Source: Rhodospirillales bacterium
Lineage (GTDB): Bacteria > Pseudomonadota > Alphaproteobacteria > SMXQ01
Assembly: GCA_024638585.1 (NCBI GenBank)
Contig: JAHEKA010000122.1
Location: forward strand, 1-6,799
DNA: 6,799 bases
Direction: 5' to 3'
Part shown: piece after piece, positions 1 through 6,651 of the stretch
How the letters are laid out: the number at the start of each line of letters is the position of its first letter
Position numbering within the stretch: the stretch's first letter is position 1
Made by a program: the position numbers and the translations under genes
The notes under the pieces: model-generated
Database searches by the model: none
The model's input: the letters and a program-made list of their open reading frames with translations, nothing else
What the model was told of the DNA's origin: nothing

Positions 1-141
1 GCGTCCCGCATTCGGCCTCGGGGTCACATCCCCCAGAAGGTCCTGGAATTGCCCCCGGGTTTTCCCTATTAAGGGCACCGGAAAATCCCCGCCGCGGGCG
101 GGCAATGCGAACGGCTCCCAGTTCAGCCAACCAAAGGCCCC
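1..141. other. Gene-poor leader upstream of purU
   Basis: No supported gene is seen here. The frame of purU has a TAA at 70-72 and no ATG, GTG or TTG between it and 142, so the purU start cannot be moved upstream. The open stretch before that TAA encodes about 23 residues with no recognisable family, so I cannot say whether it is the tail of an upstream gene. The only structure noticed is the possible hairpin at 57-88. No convincing -35/-10 pair was found. Confidence 0.6.
57..88 (+). promoter_or_regulatory. Possible hairpin in the purU leader
   Basis: GGGTTTTCC (57-65) can pair with GGAAAATCC (80-88), giving 9 pairs including one G-U pair, around a 14-base loop. An alternative small hairpin lies inside it (CCCT 64-67 with AGGG 72-75). 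No T-run follows, so it is not a standard intrinsic terminator. It may be the end of an upstream unit, a leader structure or chance. Confidence 0.2.
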
Positions 142-1011
142 ATGGCAGAAGATTCGAAACCAGCGGAAAAGATCCTGACCATCACCTGCCCCGATGGGCC
201 CGGCATCGTCGCCGCGGTGACCGGGAACCTGACCGAGAACGGCGCCAATATCACCGAGGCGGCCCAGTTCGGCGATGCCGGCACCAAGCGCTTCTTTCAA
301 CGCATCGTCTTCGAACCCGGCCCCTGGATCGACGGCGACGACGGTTTCCGTGGCGCTTTCCGGCCGATCGCCGAACGGTTCAAGATGGATTGGGCGCTGC
401 ACGACGCCGGCGCCCGGGCCAAGGCCGTGATCGCGGTGTCCAAGATCGGCCATTGTCTCGCCGACCTGCTGCACCGCCACCACAGCGGCGACAGCGCCAT
501 CGATATTTGCGCCGTCGTGTCCAACCACGAAGACATGCGCGACCTGGTCGAATGGCACGAGATTCCCTATCACCACTTGCCGGTGACGCCGGAGACCAAA
601 GCCGCCCAGGAAGAGCAGATCCTAGGCGTGGTCGAGGAGACCGGCGCCGAACTGCTGGTGCTGGCGCGCTACATGCAGATCCTGACGACGCCCACCAGCG
701 AACGCCTGGCCGGGCGCTGCATCAACATCCACCACGCCTTCCTGCCCGGCTTCAAGGGGGCGCGGCCCTATCACCGGGCGCACGAGCGCGGCGTCAAGCT
801 GATCGGCGCGACGGCCCATTACGTGACACCGGACCTGGACGAGGGGCCGATCATCGAACAGGCGGTCGAACGGGTGGACCATGCCCATACGCCGGCCGAC
901 CTGGTCTCGATCGGCCGCGACATCGAATGCACGGTGCTGGCCCGGGCGGTGCGCTGGCACGCCGAACGTCGTGTGCTGCTCAACGGACTCAAGACCGCCG
1001 TGTTCCGATAG
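142..1011 (+). CDS. purU: Formyltetrahydrofolate deformylase
   Basis: The 289-residue protein is predicted to hydrolyse 10-formyltetrahydrofolate to formate and tetrahydrofolate in the cytoplasm, balancing the one-carbon pool and supplying formate for purine synthesis. An N-terminal ACT domain (about residues 9-90, opening ILTITCPDGPGIVAAV) is followed by a formyltransferase-fold domain (about 93-270). The active-site block is clear: INIHH at 194-198, then GATAHYV at 222-228 and LDEGPIIEQ at 232-240. N195, H197 and D233 match the catalytic Asn-His-Asp of the PurN/PurU fold. Length is normal for PurU. The ATG at 142 is the first possible start after an upstream in-frame stop; its ribosome site is weak (AAAGG at 133-137). 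One small oddity is Ala199, where E. coli PurU has Ser (HHSFLP). The separate ACT domain argues against PurN. Confidence 0.96.
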   Translation: MAEDSKPAEKILTITCPDGPGIVAAVTGNLTENGANITEAAQFGDAGTKRFFQRIVFEPGPWIDGDDGFRGAFRPIAERFKMDWALHDAGARAKAVIAVSKIGHCLADLLHRHHSGDSAIDICAVVSNHEDMRDLVEWHEIPYHHLPVTPETKAAQEEQILGVVEETGAELLVLARYMQILTTPTSERLAGRCINIHHAFLPGFKGARPYHRAHERGVKLIGATAHYVTPDLDEGPIIEQAVERVDHAHTPADLVSIGRDIECTVLARAVRWHAERRVLLNGLKTAVFR

Positions 1012-1062
1012 ACCAGGCCCAAGCCCGGCGGCGTCGCGATACGGCCAAAGGACAAACGGATC

Positions 1063-2133
1063 ATGACATTGACCCACCCCACGGACACCCCGAAACCCGT
1101 CATCATTTGGCTCTGGGTGATGATCGCCATGATCTTCGTCATCGTCATCCTGGGCGGCGTCACCCGGCTGACCCAATCGGGCCTGTCGATGGTCGACTGG
1201 CGCCCCATCATGGGAATCATCCCACCGCTATCGACGGCGGACTGGCAAGAGGCCTTCGCCGCCTACAAGGCCTATCCGGAATACCAGAAGCTGAACTACG
1301 GCATGACACTCGCCGACTTCAAGGCGATCTTCCTGATGGAGTACTTCCACCGGGTTTGGGGACGGCTGATCGGCATCGTTTTCATCCTGCCCTTCGCGTG
1401 GTTCCTGATCCGCGGGTCCGTGCGCGGCAGCTTCGCCCTCAAGCTCACCGGCCTTCTGATCCTGGGCGGCGCCCAGGGCGTGTTGGGCTGGGTCATGGTC
1501 AAGAGCGGCCTGGTCGACAACCCGTCGGTCAGCCCATACCGCTTGGCGGCGCATCTGTCTCTCGCCCTGGTGCTGGGCGCGATTCTCCTATGGATGGTGC
1601 TGGTGCGGACGACCGAGCCGGAGACCCTCGATCCGGCGCGGCGCAAGCGCGTGGTGGGGCCGTTGCATCCGGCGCTTTTTCTCGCTGTCCTCACGGTGAT
1701 CTCGGGCGCCTTCGTCGCCGGGCTGGACGCCGGCCAAACCTACAACACCTTCCCGCTGATGGACGGCCATTGGATCCCGGGCGGCTTGCTGGATCTCAAG
1801 CCGATCTGGCGCAACCCGTTCGAGAACGTGCCCATGGTGCAGTTCGAGCACCGCGTGCTCGGCATCCTCACCATGCTGGCCTGCCTGTTCCTCTGGTGGC
1901 GCGGCCAGGTAGCGAACCTTCGCAAGCCCGCGCGGATCGCCCTCAACCTGATCGGCCTGATGGCCCTGGTGCAGCCGGCGCTGGGCATCACCACCCTGTT
2001 GCTGGTGGTGCCGGTCTCCCTGGCCGCCGCCCACCAGGCCGGCGCCATGATCCTGCTGGGGCTGCTGACCTGGCTGCTGCATGAGACCAAACGCCGCCCG
2101 GGCCGGCTTGATTACGCGCCGGCCCAGGGATAG
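1063..2133 (+). CDS. ctaA: Heme A synthase, Cox15/CtaA type
   Basis: This integral membrane protein is predicted to oxidise the C8 methyl of heme O to a formyl group, producing heme A for aa3-type cytochrome oxidase. The 356 residues show about eight hydrophobic helices (near 13-33, 99-117, 126-144, 161-183, 202-221, 260-279, 292-314 and 316-340). The four expected heme-ligand histidines are present: H96 (EYFHR), H164 (AAHLS), H263 (FEHR) and H324 (AAHQAGA). The long first periplasmic loop beginning GGVTRLTQSGLSMVDWRP (31-48) marks the Cox15-like class found in alphaproteobacteria and mitochondria, unlike the shorter Bacillus CtaA. The ATG at 1063 is supported by AAGGAC at 1048-1053. It starts 51 bases after purU with no terminator between, so co-transcription is possible. 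No cytochrome oxidase gene is in the window. Confidence 0.95.
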   Translation: MTLTHPTDTPKPVIIWLWVMIAMIFVIVILGGVTRLTQSGLSMVDWRPIMGIIPPLSTADWQEAFAAYKAYPEYQKLNYGMTLADFKAIFLMEYFHRVWGRLIGIVFILPFAWFLIRGSVRGSFALKLTGLLILGGAQGVLGWVMVKSGLVDNPSVSPYRLAAHLSLALVLGAILLWMVLVRTTEPETLDPARRKRVVGPLHPALFLAVLTVISGAFVAGLDAGQTYNTFPLMDGHWIPGGLLDLKPIWRNPFENVPMVQFEHRVLGILTMLACLFLWWRGQVANLRKPARIALNLIGLMALVQPALGITTLLLVVPVSLAAAHQAGAMILLGLLTWLLHETKRRPGRLDYAPAQG

Positions 2134-2152
2134 GGTGGCCGGCCACAGCCGG
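2118..2152. repeat. Overlapping GC-rich inverted repeats at the ctaA stop
   Basis: Several self-complementary pieces overlap here. GTGGCCGGCCAC (2135-2146) is a perfect 12-base palindrome just after the ctaA stop at 2131-2133. GCCGGCC (2118-2124) pairs with GGCCGGC (2137-2143), and CCGGC (2139-2143) pairs with GCCGG (2148-2152). No T-run follows. It could act as a weak 3' end structure for the ctaA transcript, but short GC palindromes are expected at this base composition. Confidence 0.3.
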
Positions 2153-2187
2153 AGGGAATACCGTTTGCATCAGGGGGGATACGTCGC

Positions 2188-3177
2188 ATGGCGCTGAAAC
2201 TCACCGTCGCCGTCACCTATTACGACCGCACAAGGGCCTTGCTCGACGGCCGGGCCGCCATCGAGGGCTGCGAGGCCACGGTGCTGGAGCTCGAGCCCGA
2301 GGAGATGTTCCACCGGGCGCTGCATTACGAAGAATTCGACGTCGCGGAATTGTCGTTCTCCAACTTTCTCACGCTGACGGCGGAGGATAAGTGCCCGTAT
2401 CTCGGCATCCCGGTCTTTCCCGGGCGCAAGTTCCGCCATTCGGGCATCTTCATCAACACCCGCTCCGGCATCGAGAAGCCCGAGGACCTCAAGGGCAAGA
2501 TCGTCGGCACGCCGGAATACCAGGTGACGGCGGTGACCTGGGTGCGCGGCATCCTGGAAGACGTCCACGGGGTCGCGCCCAGCGATATCTCCTGGCGCTG
2601 GGGCGGATTGCAACAGCCGGGCCGGGCCCAGAAGACCGAATTCGTGCCCCCTGAAGGGCTGACCCTGGAACCCATCCCCGAAGGGGCGACGCTGCAGGAC
2701 ATGTTGGCCAATGGCGAGATCGACGCGATCGTCTCGCCCCGCTCGCCCGCCTGCTTCGATGAGGGCCATCCCGACATCCGCCGCCTGTTCCCCGATTACG
2801 TCGAACAGGAAAAGGCGTATTTCCAGCGCACCGGCATCTTCCCCATCATGCACCTGGTCGGCGTGCGCAAGGCGCTGGTCGCGGCCAATCCCTGGCTGCC
2901 CGACAGCCTGGTCAAGGCGTTCGATCTGGCCAAGGAACTTGCCATCTAGGAGGTCGCCTACAACAACATCCCGCGCGTCACCAACCCATGGATGGAGGCC
3001 CATACGGCTGACGCCCGGGCAATCATGGGCGAAGACATCTGGCCCTATGGGGTGGAACCCAACCGCACCTGCATCGAGGCCTTCCTGCGCTATCACTACG
3101 GCCAGGGCCTGGCGGCGCGCGAACTGTCGATCGAAGAGATCTTCGTGCCCTCCACCTTCGAACAATCGAAGATTTAA
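2188..3177 (+). pseudogene. 4,5-dihydroxyphthalate decarboxylase-like protein, interrupted by an in-frame TAG
   Basis: Read through its internal stop, this is a 329-residue protein of the family usually annotated as 4,5-dihydroxyphthalate decarboxylase, which has a periplasmic-binding-protein type II fold but no export signal (it starts MALKLTVAV). Family-like stretches are YYDRTRALLDGR (11-22), FDVAELSFSNF (50-60), GTPEYQVTAVTWVRGIL (107-123), RTGIFPIMH (214-222), MGEDIWPYGVEPNR (280-293) and RYHYGQGL (301-308). The codon at 2947-2949 (residue 254) is TAG. The 75 codons beyond it stay in frame, keep family motifs and end at TAA 3175-3177, so the full length fits the family only if the TAG is ignored. 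The ATG at 2188 follows AGGGGGG at 2172-2178. The stop may be a recent mutation, a sequencing error or, less likely, a suppressed codon. A CAG or GAG ancestor is one base away. The true substrate is not established, since many family members are uncharacterised. Confidence 0.8.
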
Positions 3178-3265
3178 GGGACCGCCCCATGGCATGGCCG
3201 CATCGGGCCCGCCTCTGCGCCATGTACAAATATCGCTCCCTCGTGATAAACAGGAGCAGACGTCG

Positions 3266-3293
3266 GAAAAGACCATAAGAAATATAAGCCAAT
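3266..3293 (+). promoter_or_regulatory. AT-rich patch, possible promoter of the TRAP operon
   Basis: The 175-base gap 3178-3352 contains an AT-rich patch unlike its surroundings, including TATAAG at 3283-3288, a plausible -10 element. No good -35 hexamer sits 16-18 bases upstream, so an activator-dependent promoter or chance remain open. The place is right: the TRAP genes would be expected to have their own promoter after the interrupted upstream gene. Short CATGGC/GCCATG repeats at 3193-3224 lack a T-run and are not called a terminator. Confidence 0.3.
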
Positions 3294-3339
3294 AGGCAGC
3301 ATGGGACGCGCCTAGACCCCATTCTCAACGAACCACTCA

Positions 3340-3346
3340 GGGAGGT
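3340..3346 (+). promoter_or_regulatory. Strong ribosome binding site for the TAXI gene
   Basis: GGGAGGT lies six bases before the ATG at 3353 and is nearly a full complement of the 16S anti-Shine-Dalgarno sequence. It fixes the start and fits a binding protein made in large amounts. The permease downstream has a much weaker site. Confidence 0.8.
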
Positions 3347-3352
3347 TCTCCA

Positions 3353-4336
3353 ATGCGCAAACTGTTGATCGGCCTCGCCGCCGCCTTGGTTCTCGCCATC
3401 GCCCCGGCCCAAGCCCAGAACTACAACCTGACCCTCGCCGGCGCCAGCCCCGGCGGCCTGTGGTCACGCATCGGCCTCGGCCTCGACAAGGCGCTGGCCA
3501 AGGCCTATCCCGGCTCCACCGTGACCTATCAGACCGGGTCCGGCGGCCTCGCCAACGCCAAGCTGGTGCAGGACAAGAAGGTCCCCATGGGCCTGACCGT
3601 CGATCCAGAGCTTTCCGCGGCAGTCAAGGGCACCGGCCCGTTCAAGGGCCGTGTGCAGAAGGATCTCCGGGTCCTGGTCCGGGTCTATGCGCCGGCCGCG
3701 CGGTTCCAGCTGACCCATACCCTGATCAACGCCGATGTCGCCAAGAAGCTCAAGATCAGCTCCATGGCCGACCTCAAGAAGCACGCCGGCCAGTTGCGCG
3801 TCGCGGTCAACCGCCCGGGCAACATGGACGGCGACGTCTCCCTGGCCTTCTTCAAGGCCGCCGGGATCAATCCCAAGAGGTTCAAGAAGCTGGTCCGCGC
3901 GGCGTCGCGCGAAATGACCAAGCTGATGCTCGACCGGCGCATCGACGTGATGTCGTTTGGCATCGCCTTTAACCACCGCCGCATTCGCGAGGTGGCCAAG
4001 GGCATTCCGGTGCTGCTGCTGAACCAGGGCAAGGCCGCGGCGGAACGGGTCGCCAAGCAGTTCGGGATCGAACGCTGCAAGGTCCTGGCGAAGGAGTACA
4101 AATTCCTGCATGTCGACAACCACAGCGCCTGTGTCGGCGCCGTCGTGGTCGTGCACAAGGACATGCCGGAAAAGACCGCCTATGACGTCACCAAGGCGAT
4201 GCTGAACCAGATCGACGCGTTCAAGACCGGCCACCGGGCCTTGAAGGTCACGACGCCGAAATCCATCGCCCAGCCTTCGGCCGCGCCCCATCATCCGGGC
4301 GCCATCAAGGCCTATAGGGAAGCGGGCCTGATGTAA
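3353..4336 (+). CDS. TAXI-family TRAP transporter solute-binding protein
   Basis: This 327-residue protein is predicted to bind an organic acid in the periplasm and deliver it to the TRAP permease encoded downstream. A typical Sec signal peptide opens it: basic MRK, a hydrophobic core (4-17) and an AQA cleavage site after residue 21. The mature start NLTLAGASPGGLWSRIG (25-41), the GSGGLANAKLV segment (62-72) and the C-terminal HPGAIKAYREAGL (314-326) are typical of the TAXI family. Length is normal. Two cysteines (C242, C260) could form a disulfide. The mature protein is strongly basic: I count 50 Lys+Arg against 22 Asp+Glu. Start choice is firm because of the strong ribosome site and signal peptide. 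The ligand cannot be read from sequence; TAXI proteins are less well studied than DctP-type proteins, with C4-dicarboxylates, glutamate and 2-oxoglutarate among proposed ligands. Confidence 0.93.
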   Translation: MRKLLIGLAAALVLAIAPAQAQNYNLTLAGASPGGLWSRIGLGLDKALAKAYPGSTVTYQTGSGGLANAKLVQDKKVPMGLTVDPELSAAVKGTGPFKGRVQKDLRVLVRVYAPAARFQLTHTLINADVAKKLKISSMADLKKHAGQLRVAVNRPGNMDGDVSLAFFKAAGINPKRFKKLVRAASREMTKLMLDRRIDVMSFGIAFNHRRIREVAKGIPVLLLNQGKAAAERVAKQFGIERCKVLAKEYKFLHVDNHSACVGAVVVVHKDMPEKTAYDVTKAMLNQIDAFKTGHRALKVTTPKSIAQPSAAPHHPGAIKAYREAGLM

Positions 4337-4359
4337 AAGACCGCACCAGCGCGGTACAC

Positions 4360-4396
4360 GGCGGGGAAGCGAAGACCGCTTCCCCGCCCTTCTTTT
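4360..4396 (+). terminator. Intrinsic-type terminator between TAXI gene and permease
   Basis: A perfect 12-base-pair stem is formed by GGCGGGGAAGCG (4360-4371) and CGCTTCCCCGCC (4377-4388) around the five-base loop AAGAC, followed by TTCTTTT (4390-4396). This is a strong hairpin with an acceptable, once-interrupted T-run. It sits 24 bases after the TAXI stop and 36 bases before the permease ATG. Since no other promoter is obvious for the permease, it is best seen as a partial terminator or 3' stabiliser that keeps the binding protein in excess over the membrane subunit. Confidence 0.8.
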
Positions 4397-4432
4397 ACAT
4401 CCCCATCCCCTCACCCGGCGGCTGACAAGGCC

Positions 4433-6424
4433 ATGGCGAAGACCAGGCTTCTTGATCCCGGAACGTGGTTCTCCGTCGGCTGCCGGCGGCGGCCGGTCGG
4501 TTGGCTCGCCTGGGTGATCACCCCGTTTGCCGCCGGGCTCGCGGTCTTCGTCATCGTCGCCGCGACCGTGGTCATCTTTGACCCGTGGAAGCTGGGCGCC
4601 ATCTTCCTGATGGGGATGATGACGCTGGCCTTCCTGACCGTGGGGGCGAGCCCCGATTCCGATCCGGTCCACCCGCCCTGGTTCGACTGGATCCTGTCCG
4701 GCCTGAGCCTGGCCACCGGCATCTACTTCACCCTCACCGCCGACGACGTCGTCAACCGCATCTCCCTGATGTTCGAGCTCGACACCCTGCAGACCCTGTT
4801 CGGCACCCTGGTCTTCCTGCTCACCATCGAGATCACCCGGCGCACCACCGGCCTCGGCTTGACCGCGATCGTGCTGCTGTTCGTCGCCTACAACTTCTTC
4901 GGCCATATGCTGCCCGGGGTGATCGGCCACGGCTACATCAGCTACAACCATTTCCTCGACATCATGGTCTACACCACCGACGGGGTGATGGGCCTGCCGG
5001 TCCAGGTGGCGGCCACCTACGCCTTCCTGTTCGTGATGTTCGGCACCCTGATGTTCTACGCCAAGGGATCGGACTTCTTCTTCGATTTCGCCGCCGCCAT
5101 CGCCGGGCGCAGGCCGGGGGGCCCGGCCAAGGTGGCGGTGGTGTCTTCGGGCATGTACGGCATGATCTCAGGCAGCCCGACATCGGACGTGGTGACCACC
5201 GGCTCCATCACCATCCCGATCATGAAGCGGCTGGGATACAAGGGCACCACCGCCGGCGCCATCGAGGTCGCGGCATCGACCGGCGGCTCCCTGGTGCCGC
5301 CGGTGATGGGCACCGCCGCCTTCATCATGGCGGAGAACACCAACATCGATTACGCGGTGATCGCCGTGGCGGCGATCCTGCCGGCGGTCCTCTATTACGT
5401 CGGCGTCTATTCCCAGGTCCATTTCCGCGCCGTGAAGGTCGGCTTCGGCGGCCTGGATCCCGAACGCATCCCCCGCCTGTGGGAAGTCATGAAGCGCGGC
5501 GGGCTGTTCCTGGTGCCCCTGGTGGTGCTGACGGTGGCCCTGCTGGAGGGCTACACGCCGACCATGGTGGCGGTGTTCGGCTCGGCCTCGGTGATGGTCG
5601 TCGCCATCATCAACAAGCTGGTGGAGATCCACTATTCCGATACGCGTATGACCCCCGGCCTGCTGGCGCACGAAACCGGGCACGGCACCTATCTGTTCTA
5701 TCGCTCGCTGGCCGAAACCGCCATGCGCATGGTGCCGGTGGCCGGCGCCTGCGCCGCCGCCGGGCTGGTCATCGCCGGCATCACCATGACCGGGCTGGCC
5801 GCCAAGTTCGCCCATCTGGTCTACGCCATCACCGACGCCCAGGTGTTCTTCACCCTGGTGGTCGCCGCCGGCCTGACCATCATCTTAGGGCTAGGCATGC
5901 CGACGCCCTCGGCCTATATCCTGGCCGCCGTGCTGATGGGCCCGATCCTCTTGGAGCTCAAGGTCCACGACCTGCCGGGGCATTTGTTCCTGCTCTATTT
6001 CGCGGTGATGAGCGCGATCACGCCACCGGTCGCTGTGGCCGCCTACGCGGCCTCGTCGATCGCAGAGGACAACCCCATAGGCATCGCCGCCAACGCGGTG
6101 AAGCTGGCCCTGGCCGCCTTCCTGGTGCCCTTCGTCTTCGTCTACGGGCCGGAGCTGCTGTGGATGGGGCCGCTGTGGAAGACCGCGCTGACCTTCACCT
6201 CCGCCGCCATCGGCCTGATCCTGATCGCCGCCGCCATCGAAGCCCATGACCGCTTCTGCCGCACTGTGCCCCTGCGCCTGATGCTGGCCGCCGCCGGATT
6301 GCTGATGCTGGCGCCGTTCTATATGCCGCTCGCCATCGGCGTCGGCCTCGCCGCCCTCACCATGCTCGTCAACCGGCTGATCGCCCGCCCCCAAAGCGCG
6401 GCCCAAGGTTCGGACGGCGCCTGA
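4433..6424 (+). CDS. TRAP transporter permease, fused 4TM/12TM (DctQ-DctM) protein
   Basis: This 663-residue inner-membrane protein is the transport subunit pairing with the upstream TAXI protein; it should import the bound solute with an ion gradient (Na+ or H+), not ATP. The N-terminal part (helices near 24-48, 54-71, 85-101, 119-132) corresponds to the small DctQ subunit. The rest is DctM-like, with an inverted-repeat pair of signature loops: SGSPTSDVVTTGSITIPIMK (246-265), plus GGSLVPPVMG (284-293), in the first half, and GLGMPTPSAYILAA (486-499) and AITPPVAVAAYAASSIAEDNP (528-548) in the second. Three further hydrophobic stretches (about 585-602, 612-630, 631-650) form a C-terminal extension common in fused TRAP permeases. 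No break is seen. The ATG at 4433 has only a close, weak AAGG (4427-4430), so the exact start is less certain than the product. Leu485 and Leu487, just before the second-half signature, use the rare codons TTA and CTA. Confidence 0.94.
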   Translation: MAKTRLLDPGTWFSVGCRRRPVGWLAWVITPFAAGLAVFVIVAATVVIFDPWKLGAIFLMGMMTLAFLTVGASPDSDPVHPPWFDWILSGLSLATGIYFTLTADDVVNRISLMFELDTLQTLFGTLVFLLTIEITRRTTGLGLTAIVLLFVAYNFFGHMLPGVIGHGYISYNHFLDIMVYTTDGVMGLPVQVAATYAFLFVMFGTLMFYAKGSDFFFDFAAAIAGRRPGGPAKVAVVSSGMYGMISGSPTSDVVTTGSITIPIMKRLGYKGTTAGAIEVAASTGGSLVPPVMGTAAFIMAENTNIDYAVIAVAAILPAVLYYVGVYSQVHFRAVKVGFGGLDPERIPRLWEVMKRGGLFLVPLVVLTVALLEGYTPTMVAVFGSASVMVVAIINKLVEIHYSDTRMTPGLLAHETGHGTYLFYRSLAETAMRMVPVAGACAAAGLVIAGITMTGLAAKFAHLVYAITDAQVFFTLVVAAGLTIILGLGMPTPSAYILAAVLMGPILLELKVHDLPGHLFLLYFAVMSAITPPVAVAAYAASSIAEDNPIGIAANAVKLALAAFLVPFVFVYGPELLWMGPLWKTALTFTSAAIGLILIAAAIEAHDRFCRTVPLRLMLAAAGLLMLAPFYMPLAIGVGLAALTMLVNRLIARPQSAAQGSDGA

Positions 6425-6476
6425 GGCCCCCGCCGCCGGCGGGGCGGGCCGAGGCGGGTGCAAAAAAGCCTTGTTT
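6425..6476 (+). terminator. Possible weak 3' end structure after the permease
   Basis: Directly after the permease stop, CCCCGCC (6428-6434) pairs with GGCGGGG (6438-6444) around a three-base loop. A second candidate stem, CGAGGC (6450-6455) with GCCTTG (6468-6473, one G-U pair), is followed only by TTTC. Neither has a proper T-run, so this is at best a weak or Rho-assisted transcript end. Confidence 0.3.
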
Positions 6477-6510
6477 CAATAGATCTTTAATTAAATAACT
6501 CTTTAAATAA
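6461..6510. promoter_or_regulatory. AT-rich island with TCTTTAA direct repeats and a TTTAATTAAA palindrome
   Basis: This stretch of about 50 bases is overwhelmingly A+T in a GC-rich setting. It contains the palindrome TTTAATTAAA (6486-6495) and two copies of TCTTTAA (6484-6490 and 6500-6506) 16 bases apart. TTAA motifs at 6491-6494 and 6503-6506 are separated by 8 bases, near but not equal to the TTAA-N7-TTAA spacing of the alphaproteobacterial CtrA box. A loose promoter (TTGTTT 6471-6476, AAATAA 6493-6498) can be drawn. Likely roles are a promoter, operator or nucleoid-protein binding region; the target gene would be the one at 6746, over 230 bases away. Confidence 0.35.
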
Positions 6511-6623
6511 GGCGATTCTCCGGCGCCATCGCGCCTGGGGGCGGCGAGGCACTCGATCCCGCGAACCGGAACCGTCCTATGCCGCTCCGGTCCGGACATA
6601 GTCCTTCCATCCCCCTGATTCGC

Positions 6624-6651
6624 TTGATCGCCGGCGCAGAACCCTTATGTT
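6624..6651 (+). promoter_or_regulatory. Possible promoter for the reading frame at 6746
   Basis: TTGATC (6624-6629) and TATGTT (6646-6651) are separated by 16 bases and resemble a vegetative -35/-10 pair. Transcription would begin near 6658, leaving a leader of roughly 90 bases before the ATG at 6746. This is a pattern match only. Confidence 0.25.

Noticed and set aside
105..2084. A 659-codon open frame on the + strand spanning purU and ctaA in another frame
   Set aside because: It overlaps two firmly identified genes, and its translation is Arg/Pro/Gly/His-rich without family motifs, as expected from an out-of-frame reading of GC-rich coding DNA.
2948..2994. Reinitiation at ATG 2992 using AGGAGGT at 2948-2954 to make a separate C-terminal fragment
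   Set aside because: The ribosome site is 37 bases from that ATG, far outside the usual 5-10, with no start codon at normal distance, and a 61-residue tail of this fold is unlikely to be stable alone.
3193..3224. CATGGC/GCCATG inverted repeat with a central CGGGCCCG palindrome after the interrupted gene
   Set aside because: The arms are only six bases with a 20-base gap and no T-run follows, so it does not qualify as a terminator.
2170..3276. A 368-codon open frame on the - strand opposite the interrupted decarboxylase-like gene
   Set aside because: The + strand frame has family motifs before and after its stop. The - strand product has a shadow-like composition and no recognised family, so the TAG is not evidence that the real gene lies on the other strand.
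3464..4951. A 495-codon open frame on the - strand opposite the TAXI and permease genes
   Set aside because: It crosses the terminator and two real genes, has low-complexity Gly/Asp/His/Gln-rich composition, and shows no recognisable domain.
4585..6249. A 554-codon open frame on the + strand inside the permease
   Set aside because: It is an out-of-frame shadow, rich in Arg, His and Gly, while the overlapping frame carries clear TRAP permease signatures.
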